This document shows positions 11,801-21,343 of a stretch of 64,000 bases of DNA, in pieces. The notes below the pieces were generated by a model that worked only from the letters and a program-made list of their open reading frames with translations, searched no databases and was not told the DNA's origin. The stretch covers positions 33,359,259 through 33,423,258 of the forward strand of contig CAIIXF020000009.1 in the NCBI GenBank assembly GCA_903813345.2, written 5' to 3'. The stretch comes from Owenia fusiformis. Taxonomy: Eukaryota; Annelida; Polychaeta; Sabellida; Oweniidae. A program made the position numbers and the translations under genes. The stretch's first letter is position 1; every line of letters starts with the position of its first letter.

Positions 11801-14800
11801 ACCCTATACTTTCATCACATTTCCTTTGGGTACGTTTCAATGATGACTACAAGTTATCCCTGTCTTAACAAGCAATATGTGGATACAGCACGTCAGACTG
11901 AGAAACAAAACAAGTAAAACATAAACACTTCTTTGAACTTTGTTTCCTTATGATATTAGAGACATAATTGAATTTATATTGCCTTATAATAGCTTGTCTT
12001 GCTCTGATCCTTTTGCTAGTTCTGACCAAGTGATTAGTTTTATTATGTCACTGCCAAAAGTGGTGACTTAAAGTTATAGTCTCCCAATTTTTTGTGGACA
12101 GTGTTTTATGATCAGCATTTGTAACAAACGGCAGGTGATGACATTTTGCATGTTAATGCCTTGTGTTTCAAAGCAATGGCACATGTCTGTAAAAGCGTCC
12201 ATTACTTATTGATCATCCCTTTAATATTCTATTCCATGATGTAATATGTGTTCCAGATGACTGTTGAAGTAATGCAACTATGGTCTGATGAAATAGAGAC
12301 AGATGTGGCTGAAAGTGGGGCTAACGTCAAAGTGAAACTCAAAGGTGTGGAAGAAGAGGTAAGTTAAAGACTAACATTCCTCATTTTAAAGAGAAACACT
12401 CTTCTGTAAAATGTTTCATATTTTTTGGGGGGAAATTTCGATGATGACTACAAGTTATCCCTGTCTTAACAAGCAATATGTGGATACAGCACGTCAGACT
12501 GAGAAATGCACAAATGTAAGATCTTTGCTTTTAATGAAATTACTTGTAACAAATAATTATTCCTTGAAAACATGTAATTTATTGATTTACTTATATCATT
12601 TTCTTGGGATATCTAAATATGTTGCAATTTTGTAAGTTAAGTTGTGATTACATTGAACTTAATTTCAATATTTTTAATGTGAGTTTTTTTTGTATTCTAG
12701 GATGTCTCCCCAGGCTTTGTACTATGCTCACCTGAGAACGTTTGCAATACTAGCAGAGTTTTTGATGCTCAGGTAAGAGAAATGATGAGTAGATTCATGA
12801 TGTACAATAAAGATTATAAACTCACTGGCCTATTTTGAAGCATGGCCCATATGTCATGCTTATTTTAACTATTGCAGTCACTCAAAAATATTTTTCTGGG
12901 AAAGATTGTATCCAAAAATATATGAGACTGCATATATTTATTATAAGATCACTGACAATAATGGCACATGGACGTATTTTTTGTGAAAGACGTATGGAGA
13001 AATATTAAATGTAGAAATGACTGCATGTCCTATTCAAACGTGCTTACTACAAGCACAGTAAGGGTCTAACGGTGCATCGAAACCGCGGGGCTCCGCAGCT
13101 TATAGGCCTCAGTTGGTGTATTCAGTTTGAAAGCGTTACGGTTCGGTTTTTAATAGTTCTTTAATGCAGAAAAAGATGGCTGTTGCAAAAATATTGACGT
13201 TCACTAAAGTGATGAATCCCATTCATAAAGCTTTTTCTTCTATTCAAAACGTGATCTGAATAGAAGAATATAAAGCCACCTACCTTAGAGAAAAGCAATT
13301 TGAAGTAAAATAGCCAGATAATCATCAGTATTTGGAAAAATACACTAAAAGATCATTTAAATTTCACTTTGAGCAGAAACCTACGGAGCTAGGATTTTTT
13401 AGTACTAAGTACTCTTCGAATTGATCGCACTCCTATCTTTATAACTTCATGAAAATATTTTGAAGTCCAAATTCATTCGTATAACTAATAACAATCTGAC
13501 ACCTGTTTACAACTGCTTAAAATTAATTCTAGAGATATATTTTTTGAATAATATATATTGATTTATTTTAATGTATATTAAAAACATTGTATTATTTGTT
13601 CACCCTCATTGTCAATAGACTTAAGAAGTTCATTATGTTCGTTTTAAAGAGGTTCAATTCAAGAAATGCACGAAGTTCCCTTTTTAAAATACTGATCTCT
13701 GCAAACTGTGAAATAAAAGCTGGTATGGTGATACATAGTCTAGCAGTAATAACAGTATGTTTTTATTACTCCGAACCGAAACTGAAAAGCTAAAAACCGT
13801 GAACCAACCGAACTGAGGAAATTATGAAACCGTTAGAACCTTAAAACACAGAACTATTCCGAACCAAGCATAGACGTACAGTACAATGATTTTCATCATA
13901 TATTTCAGATTGTGATACTAGAATATAAGAATATTATATGTGCAGGGTACAGTGCTATACTTCACATACATACTTGTGCTGAGGAAGTTACCATAAAGGT
14001 GAGGACAATTTTACATTCTCAGTCACTTTCAACTCATGGTACCTCGTCATAGTGAGATAATATTATAATGTAGGAGACTACTAGCCATATGTATTTGACA
14101 TCAAACATCTCAGATGTTCATTATCCCATCGAATGAAGTTCGGAGGGATATAGGGAATGCCTCCGTCCGTCCGTGTGGGCAAAAACTCAAATACCGTTGG
14201 CCCGCTTTTGTTCCTATTTTGTACACATATACCCTATGGGGGTAGAAGTTCTGTTTGGAAGCCGATTTTCAAAATGGCCACTTATTTAAAAATGGCCGCC
14301 ATTTTAGTGCCGATTTACAGTAATTTAGGTACAATATGTAAAACTAATATGTTAAAAAATTATATTTGACATTAATAAAGCTAGGAATGTAGATATTAAA
14401 GAAGAACATGGCAGCCATCTTGAAAAATGGCGCCTCTACTCGCTATTTTACGATTTTTGCAATAACTCAAAAAGAGTGCAGCGATTTTGTTCATATTTGG
14501 TATGTGAATTCTATAAGCATGGCCCACTGTCTAATGACACTTTTGGTAGAAGATGGCCATTTTGAAAAATGGCTGCCATTTTAAAGCATTTTACTATAAC
14601 TCGAAAAGTAATGGAGCGATTTTGTTCATATTTGGTATGTGAATACTATAAGTGTTGCACACTATCTAATGACACTATTGGTAGAAGGCGGCAAATTATA
14701 TAGGACATTAATCAAGCTTGAAAAGTGGCTGCCTTTACGCGCTATTTTACGATTTTTGCTCTAACTCGAAAAGTAGTTGAGCGATTTTGTTCATATTTAG

Positions 14801-17800
14801 TATGTGAATAGTATAAGAATGGCCCACTGTCTAATAACACTTTTGGTTGAAGGTGCCTATTTTGAAAAATGGCTGCCATTTTAACACATTTTACTATTAC
14901 TCGAAAAGTAGTAGAGCAATTTTGTTCATATTTGGTATGTGAATACTATAAGCATGGCACACTGTCTATTTCTAATGACACTTTTGGTAGACAGTGGCCA
15001 TTTTGAAAATGGCTGCCATTTTCGCTTTATACTTTGTAAAAATGCCAGCCATGGCTGTTCGATGGGATTTGCTGCGCTTTGGCGTTGCTGTTGTCTAGTT
15101 TCAAAATGTGTCTTGGTCTAATGTTTCAATGATGACTAAGTTATCCCTGTCTTAACAAGAAATGTGTGGATACAGCACGTCAGACTGAGAAGCATTTTCA
15201 TTCAAAATTCCTTATTGAATGAAAAATAATGATAATGATTTTTGTGTGGTAAGTTGATTGGCAGACGCATATAGAAATGCAAGTGCATGATGACGTCAAG
15301 AAATGACTTGAATGCACACATTTTTCTTGCAGCTATGCTCTGCTGATGAGAACAAGGTTATAGACCACTACAACATTTGAAAAAAATCATTTCTAACATG
15401 TTTTTGTTTTATTTCAGTCATTGCTTTGTACAATAGATAAGAAAACAGGAAAAAAGTCACCAAATAGACCTCGCTTTGTAAAACAAGACCAAATAGCTAT
15501 AGCCAGATTTGAGGTTCATGGGGGAATGATATGTATGGAGACATTCAAAGACTTTCCACAAATGGGCAGATTTACCTTACGAGACGAAGGTAGGAAAAAG
15601 CAGGAATGATGCGCTTTCAAGAGTTATCTTCATCCTATTTCAAAGTGAATTGTCGTGAATAAGTATTCCATAGGAAGTCAACTGGGTTTTCCTGCGATGG
15701 AAATCTAGTGTTACACCTGTGGTAGAGCAACTATGCTATGCTCCCTGGGTCACTCAGTACTGTTTTAGTTCTGAATCTGACCTATATGTGGCACTAGTGT
15801 AGACCGTTTCATGAGAGTTGACCCCAGGCTCTTGACATCTGTCATGCTTTTGTACTGGGGTCATAGTTTTGAAGCACACATAATTTCAGAATATTGATTT
15901 AAAAGGAAGAATTGATTTATAAGGGTTATGTACTGGGAGGTTTTGGATATGGGGTTTATCCAGAGGGAGATATGCATATCTACCTGAGGGACCGTAGGGA
16001 CCGAAGGTAGATGTGCATATCTCACTAGGGAGGAACCCAATATCCAAACTGACCGTACATAACTGCTTTATCCTATACCAAGTAGAGTTTTCTAATTTTC
16101 TTTCAATTTTTTTTCAGTTTTTTTTTTATTTTTTCACATTTTTCTAATTTTCTTTCAATTTTTTCTATTTTTTTTTTCAATTTTCTATTTTTTCTCATTT
16201 TTTATTTTTTTCTATTTTTTCTATTTTTTTTCGAAGCGGGAAGATATGCCCTGGAGCGGGAGATTTGGCGGGAGATATGGAGGTTCAGGATATGGAAACC
16301 TCAAAATCAGGATACGGGATATATCTTACCAACTTATCTCCCTAAAACTCTACTTGGCATAGGATAAAGTTGTATAATTAGTATCATTTATGTTAATATT
16401 ATATCATATACAGGGAGGGATTTTCCCAGTGAAGAGTGGGATTTGGATTGGTATTTCCATATAAAAATCAATTCCATTTCATATTCCGTGCGCCGTTTGT
16501 TATGTCTAGTCTTGTAATGTCTGTTTTGTGTTTTACAGATTGAGCACCTTGAAAATTTTGCAAAAAACCTCTTTGGCAGCATCTCTTATATTTCATGCTA
16601 AATTCTACACAAAATCACAAGTTTTGGGTGGGATGGTGGGTGGTAGGTAAAAGGCTCCCTTGTTCAGTAATTGAGAACTACATGATTAAAAATCATCTTT
16701 TTTTGGATCTATTTTTCAGCAAAAATATTTATGTTTTGGATGTCTTGTTTCAATGAAAAGGGTTGTTGGGTGGTCTAGCAGTAAATGAAATGAATTACAT
16801 GTGTGACTTAGTGCTAAATTTTTCATACTCAGACCTGGTAATGGTCATTCCGATCAGATCTTAATTCAAAAATATACCTCTGGATTATTTCTGAAAATCT
16901 GTCTTAAATATAATCACATCTTTGAGACAAATATTACATTTATATCAATCATTGCATTTCAGGTTTCAGTTGTCTGCTTCAGGTTTTGACCATGTGTAGT
17001 AAAAAATAAGAGTGTCAAATGCCAAAATTTTGGTTACCATGAATCTAAATCATTAAAATGTTTTATTAATTACATCTAGCATTTTTAAAGTCACACCATC
17101 TCAAAAGTGGTTCTATAGAACATTTTCCATAGGAAGTCAACTGGGTTTTCCTGCGATGGAAATCTGGTGTTACACCTGTGGTAGAGCAACTATGCTATGC
17201 TCCCTGGGTCACTCAGTACTGTTTTAGTTCTGAATCTGACCTATATGTGGTGATAGTGTAGACCGTTTCATGAGAGTTGACCCCGGGCTCTTGACATCTG
17301 TCATGCTTTTGTACTGGGGTCATAGTTTTGAAACATACAATTTCCAAAAATATGGGATCATTAACTATGACTAATTGAAACATCTCAGTTAAGAAATTTA
17401 CATTTCATTTGCATCCATTTGAGAGTAATTTAAGAAGAATTTGTGAAAATGAGAATTTTGCGACCAATTTTGTTATGCAAATGTACTCTAACTGACTTTT
17501 ATATTGTATATACAATCCCCTCCATAAGTTTGGCAACCTTTTTTCCCCCATTGAACTACGTGTTAAAGCCTCTTTACCTTTGAATTTTTATTTACTTAAC
17601 CTGCAAAGAAAATACTTATAATGTTGATGGAAACGTAATTTGACTTTAATTCCATTACCTCTAAATTTTCTCAATTTTTTTCCTCAATTACAATAGGTCG
17701 AAAATTGATGATAAGTTTGATGAATTTTTGAAAATCGAGATTCCCATGTTAACCAATGGGAAATGGTAGGTTTGCTGCAAGTCATATGACAGAATATCCA

Positions 17801-18498
17801 TCCGTCCGAGTTCTTGCAAAAAATACGAGTTAGGCAGGCAATTGAATTTGCTAACTTTATTTAACAAAAAATTGATATGTTTCTTCAGGTTCAACAAAGT
17901 TATAGGGCTTTAAAGTCAAAATTGTTTTTCAAAAAACCTCTCCCATTGAAATAACACAGGAGGCGGAAAATTATTTTCAAAAATGACTTTGAAGCGCTGT
18001 AACTTTAATATTCATCAAATAAACTAAACACTTAGTGTTCAAGAAAGTTAGACAATTCAATTTTCTATATAAAAATATTTTTTGCTGAATCTTTTACTGA
18101 AAAGATATCCTGATTTCTGATTTGCCCCGAACCCTCCATTTCCCATTGGATTACATGGGAATGACGATTTTCAAACATTCATCAAATTTATCATCAATTT
18201 TCGACCTATTGTAATTGAGGAAAAAAATTGAGAAAATTTGGAGGTATTGGAAATAAAGTCAAGTTACGTTTCCATCAATATTATAAGTTATTTCATCGCC
18301 GGTTAAGTAAATAAAAATTCAAACGTAAAGAGGCTTTAACACGTAGTTCAATGGGGAAAAAAGGTTGCCAAACTTATGGAGGGTAGTGTATGTAAGTTTT
18401 GTATGTCATATAACTGTCTCACTGTGTATTCAATTAATTCTTGTCTGTTTGCAGGAAAATCTATAGCTATAGGAAAGGTGTTGAAAATCAGGGAATAA
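5849..18498 (+). CDS. GSPT1: Eukaryotic release factor 3 (eRF3), GTP-binding subunit; 5' end not found
   Basis: GTPase that partners eRF1 at stop codons in the cytosol. Thirteen exons join in phase: 5849-5899, 6198-6417, 7857-7934, 9367-9547, 10134-10288, 10556-10696, 11096-11189, 11538-11615, 12257-12358, 12701-12772, 13909-13998, 15418-15589, 18455-18498. They give 491 residues ending ...GKVLKIRE. The GTPase motifs are clear: GHVDAGKS (6374-6397), DAPGH (9476-9490), NKMD (10248-10259). The segment [20 protein letters not shown] and the C-terminal [19 protein letters not shown], in the eRF1-binding beta-barrel, match animal eRF3 closely and separate it from EF-1alpha and HBS1. The N-terminal tail here is short, acidic and Ser/Thr-rich, as expected for the variable region. 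The start codon and first exon(s) were not located. Introns host six snoRNA copies and many transposons. Possible poly(A) signals AATAAA lie near 19165 and 19189. Confidence 0.95.
6497..7395. mobile_element. Non-autonomous DNA transposon, 899 bp, ends CAGTGTTCGCG
   Basis: Ends are CAGTGTTCGCG and CGCGAACACTG, flanked by direct ACAATA (6491-6496 and 7396-7401), a 6-bp target duplication. The subterminal parts on both sides repeat a 'gcgtccctgggac'-like motif. It lies in the GSPT1 intron between exons 6198-6417 and 7857-7934. No transposase is encoded. Superfamily unassigned: the CAGTG start suggests hAT, but hAT normally duplicates 8 bp. Confidence 0.75.
8096..8695. mobile_element. Mutator-like (MULE) non-autonomous element, 600 bp
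   Basis: Terminal inverted repeats TAGCCTTGCCCAAGTCG / CGACTTGGGCAAGGCTA, flanked by the exact 9-bp duplication AGACACGAT (8087-8095 and 8696-8704). Nine-base duplications are typical of Mutator-type transposition. No transposase reading frame. It lies in a GSPT1 intron just upstream of snoRNA copy 1. Confidence 0.8.
8778..8848 (+). ncRNA. C/D-box snoRNA, SNORD1/snR38-like, copy 1
   Basis: Terminal stem TTTC/GAAA, C box ATGATGA (8783-8789), D box CTGA (8841-8844). The guide AGTTATCCCTGT stands directly before a D'-like CTTA and is complementary to the universally conserved 28S segment ACAGGGATAACT of the peptidyl-transferase region. The D'+5 rule points to the middle G of GGG, the site methylated by yeast snR38 / vertebrate SNORD1. 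It lies about 520 nt before the 3' splice site, unusually far. Confidence 0.85.
9032..9322. mobile_element. piggyBac-like MITE, diverged copy
   Basis: Similar over its whole length to 34473-34759. The left end TAACCTCTTGAC is kept; the right end (CAATAGGTCAAAAC) is degraded and the TTAA flanks are not intact. Old copy in a GSPT1 intron. Confidence 0.6.
9718..9862 (+). repeat. Dispersed 'ATGTCACCAC' repeat, copy
   Basis: Begins with a palindrome-like ATGTCACCACCACAAGTGATGACAT and continues through 'tagtctcca-T-run' to 'ggcaggtggtgaca'. Related copies lie at 12043, 25716, 30700, 33045 and 40994 on both strands. Unclassified short interspersed or MITE-like family. Confidence 0.55.
10948..11018 (+). 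ncRNA. C/D-box snoRNA, SNORD1/snR38-like, copy 2
   Basis: Same boxes and guide as copy 1, with one change in the linker (CAGTATG). Its 3' end is 77 nt before the 3' splice site at 11095, the preferred distance for processing of intronic C/D snoRNAs in animals. This makes copy 2 the best placed of the six. Confidence 0.88.
11253..11323 (+). ncRNA. C/D-box snoRNA, SNORD1/snR38-like, copy 3
   Basis: C box ATGATGA, guide AGTTATCCCTGT, C'-like TATGTGGA, D box CTGA, all as in copies 1, 2, 4 and 5. It lies in the intron between exons ending 11189 and starting 11538. Confidence 0.87.
11835..11905 (+). ncRNA. C/D-box snoRNA, SNORD1/snR38-like, copy 4
   Basis: Appears identical to copy 3 across the 71-nt core, with unrelated flanks, in the intron 11616-12256. 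Confidence 0.87.
12043..12190 (+). repeat. Dispersed 'ATGTCACCAC' repeat, copy
   Basis: ATGTCACTGCCAAAAGTGGT start, then 'tagtctccca-T-run' and 'ggcaggtgatgacattttgc'. Same family as 9718-9862, in the same GSPT1 intron as snoRNA copy 4. Confidence 0.55.
12436..12506 (+). ncRNA. C/D-box snoRNA, SNORD1/snR38-like, copy 5
   Basis: Same as the other copies except one change just before the C box (TTTCGATGATGA). C box, both guides and D box are kept. In intron 12359-12700. Confidence 0.86.
13060..13842. mobile_element. Candidate non-autonomous DNA transposon, about 780 bp
   Basis: The ends AAGGGTCTAACGGT and ACCGTTAGAACCTT are near-perfect inverted repeats, and the subterminal parts on both sides repeat cggttcgg-like motifs. 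No clear target duplication was found. It lies in the GSPT1 intron 12773-13908. The end sequence recalls hAT elements, but that is a guess. Confidence 0.55.
14404..15030. repeat. Tandem repeat of about four 130-180-bp units
   Basis: Units contain 'gcgattttgttcatatttgg', 'tatgtgaatactataagcat', 'cactgtctaatgacactttt' and AAAATGGCTGCCATTTT in the same order four times, with moderate divergence. It sits in the GSPT1 intron 13999-15417, just before snoRNA copy 6. A diverged leader with the same style extends left to about 14150. Non-coding. Confidence 0.7.
15124..15191 (+). ncRNA. C/D-box snoRNA, SNORD1/snR38-like, copy 6 (shortened)
   Basis: C box, guide TTATCCCTGT and D box are kept, but 3 nt are missing between the C box and the guide, and the linker reads AAATGTGTGG. 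It may be a less efficient or decaying copy. In intron 13999-15417. Confidence 0.8.
15665..15880 (+). repeat. 215-bp structured repeat (SINE or unknown ncRNA), copy A
   Basis: Nearly identical to 17125-17339 in the same GSPT1 intron. The 5' end folds as TTCCAT...ATGGAA with an inner AGGAA...TTCCT; the 3' part closes as TGACCCC...GGGGTCA. The middle has tRNA-like boxes (GTGGTAGAGC and AGTTCTGAATC), which favours a tRNA-derived SINE with an unknown body. The compact ends and near-identity leave room for a duplicated intronic RNA gene. Confidence 0.5.
15919..16063. repeat. Long hairpin (foldback) of about 145 bp
   Basis: Arms of about 60 bp: GTTATGTAC...GGATATGGGG...GATATGCATATCTACCT and its near reverse complement, around a short loop GAGGGACCGTAGGGACCGA. 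MITE-like, directly followed by the next element. Confidence 0.6.
16066..16369. mobile_element. Short element with 26-bp terminal inverted repeats and T-rich core
   Basis: Ends CTTTATCCTATACCAAGTAG and CTACTTGGCATAGGATAAAG. The interior is a long pyrimidine tract of TTTTTCTATTTTTT type (about 16095-16235). No clear target duplication. It lies in the last GSPT1 intron. Confidence 0.6.
17125..17339 (+). repeat. 215-bp structured repeat (SINE or unknown ncRNA), copy B
   Basis: Second copy of 15665-15880. Of the few differences, one (CCCAGG to CCCGGG) turns an A:T pair of the 3' stem into a G:T pair, so pairing is kept. Confidence 0.5.
17513..18388. mobile_element. Tc1/mariner-like foldback MITE, 876 bp
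   Basis: The left end carries CCCCTCCATAAGTTTGGCAA and the right end its reverse complement, with TA on both sides (17511-17512, 18389-18390). Inverted similarity continues inward for about 250 bp on each side. The CCCTCCATAA-type end and the TA duplication are characteristic of Tc1/mariner. No transposase. In the last GSPT1 intron. Confidence 0.75.
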
Positions 18499-21343
18499 GC
18501 TCCAACTAAAGATGCTTCTTACTATTCCAACATTTGGGCCATGTCTTGGATTCTGTCTTAGGCTTAAGATGTCACCGTTGTCTTCTCCCGCTTTTCTCTC
18601 TCGGACAGTTGATTGAAGTCTGATGCATAACCCGTTGGAACAGTGCCAAGATTTATTTTTCATGCACAAACTATGAGTCAGATAATAGGTCATGTTACTT
18701 GATATATGTCCAATACTTAATTATGCTGGACTTTTTCATGGAAACAAACGCATGTGCCATCTATAATGAGGTTGAATGCTCAAACTGATAAAAGAGACTC
18801 CACCTGAACACTATAAATAGGAGGTGGAAATGATGCTAAATGTGGATGTAACCTTATTACGAGAAATCTGTTCACTGTTATATTGGTTCACTTTGAACTT
18901 TGTACCATGCAACAGGCGGGATGTCCATACCATAGTGGCTTAAATGATAAGAGCAGAAATGTATGAAACCTCATAAACTTCCAACATATTGTGTGCAATT
19001 TTCCTTTATGAAAACGTTAATCACAGAATCTACACTTTATATTATGGAGTGGAAAGCTGCCAAGTATTGTTATTCTCATTAAAGATATTAAAAGTGTATC
19101 CAACTGTTAAGGGACTTCACAGGAAAGATCTTTGAAAAAGCTGGTACCTTTTACCAGATCAAAAAATAAATGTTAAATTTGTCTAACAAATAAAGGAATC
19201 GGGGATAGAAGGAATATAAAGAGCTATTTAAGATTGAATGTCAATGACTTTGATATCTCGGGCTTCCTGTTTTCAAGGAACTATTTTCTGCTCATTTGGT
19301 AACAATCAATACAAAACATCTGACTTAGTATATTTATATCTGTTTTCCCCTATTTTATGTTACAATTATTCATGTATTTATTTATCATCTGACTAGAAAG
19401 CTTAATCCACACCAGCATAGAATCTGGAAATCACGCAAAATCTGAGTTGTAATATTTTTTAACTCTTCCTTTTTATTTTGTAAAAAAATGCTGGGCCTCA
19501 CTTTTAAACCAATGATATTTTGGAAGCTGTTAATAATCTCTAGAACTTTATTCAAAATATGAATAAGGCAGTAAATAAAATGTTCAAATGAAATTGAGTT
19601 TAGATCGTGTATATACATTAAAGATCTTCATTGAAATGTAGGGGTTATTTAATTTATTCATTTTGAGACATTTAACTGTTGGCTAAGTTTTGTAGCCCTG
19701 TATTTGTATGGAGGATTATTGAACGTTTGAAGATGGAGTAGATTTGCATCTTGTTAAAATTTCCTCAGTTTAGTCTGGTAAATGGTATGTGCACTATGTG
19801 TACATTACAATGTACTATATGTATTATATGTATGCTTATAAATGAGAATGAAATTGCATTGATGTCAGTATGACAAGAAATGTAAAGTATTTAAATATTC
19901 TTTGGTCATTGGGCAAAAAGTCCTGACAGTATTTTAAAGTCATTGGAAGGAAAAAATTAAGAATTTTTTTGAGAACTGAGTTTTTAATAAAGAAAATATT
20001 TGTAAAAACAGTGAAATATTTTCTTATGTTGATTTCTAAAATGTGATATTGGGGTCCATATTGTGAGTGTTGTATGTTGATGAATTTAGACTGATAAAGT
20101 AAAGAAAAAATAAATAATGGTGATGTCATACAAAGTATATTCAATTTTTGACTCCCGATAAACGTCTGCCTGGTCATTTTAAAGGATCTTGTCTAAGTAA
20201 AAATAGCTCATGAAGTAACAAAATATCTAGCCAAGCTAAAACAAAACTTGAATCTGAATTTCTTGCTCAACACCCATCTATGAAAACTAATTGGTGAAAA
20301 GTAGATATTTTGTATTAGACCATTCAAAGCCACAATGCAGGTGAATAAACTGCCTCAACAGAAATTAAACATAGTTCAGAAGTTTTCCTCAACTAAAACT
20401 TCAGAAATTAAGACCAATGGGAGTAATATTCCTCTTACTTTAAAGCCTCACCTACCAAATTTTGCATTGCCTAATATTATATCCTCGCTTGGCCAATGTA
20501 CCACTTATAAATGTTTGGTTTACCCAAATTCTATCCTGGATGATGAAATATCAAATCAACTTCACAATTTCGAAATTAAATGCTGGCCAGAAATTCACTG
20601 GCTGATCCAGGGGCTAGATGGGCCCAGAAAAATTATTTAGGGCCTCAAAAATGGGCCTTTAATTTGGTCAAATTTTCAAAAATGGGCCTTAAATTTTCAA
20701 AATTCGGGCCCAATCGATTTTGGGTTTTTAGGGCCCAAAAATTTCGAAAGTTGGGGCCCCCTTGCTAGCTTCTGGACCTGCCAGTGAAATTAGACCTACT
20801 TTCATTTGACATCCAGTGTTTTATGGAAAATCCATCTGGCATATCAGGTAATAGAAAGTACATTGAAACTCATTAGTAGTAAGTACATGCGGCTCGTCAT
20901 GCTGCTTGCCCTGCCCTTATGAGTTGGACCATTGGAGTTTTTGACATTCATCAGAGCATGTAAGCTTAAAGACTCTCATTCAAATAAAGGCCTACAATCA
21001 ACTTTCACAGTCAGCTCTATCTCCTCATATAAAACATAAAATCCCAACGTCAACAGCTTTAAATTGCTGTATAATGAGCCGTGTACCAGTTTGTCTATTA
21101 ATCAACCCCTTTTTAGCACATAATTTGGGATATTTGCAGGCCTATAATATATAAAGGCAATAAAAAAATGAAAAAACAAGTATATAGATAGTGCTGACTC
21201 AGTGAATAAGCAGCTATACTGACTGAGCTGCTGACGATCCATCATCAACAGTCTACCTGCAGCAAGCTGGCATACTGCACATGTAGAGATTGTAGAAGGG
21301 GTCTTCAATTAGTGACCATTATAGATGGCGCATTTGTGGTAAA
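18499..21343. other. GSPT1 3' UTR and intergenic DNA
   Basis: No supported gene. The 101-codon frame at 20335-20640 lacks domains and codon bias. The block 20590-20770 is a low-complexity repeat of 'gggcc' and 'aaaattt' strings. The right end contains the presumed promoter of the ankyrin gene. Confidence 0.5.

Noticed and set aside
15785-15880. 7SK or U17 small RNA
   Set aside because: GACATCTGTC is shared with a 7SK hairpin, but nothing else matches, and the U17 signature motifs are absent; a tRNA-derived SINE explains more.
20335-20640. 101-codon frame downstream of GSPT1
   Set aside because: Runs into a low-complexity repeat, with no domain or splice partners.
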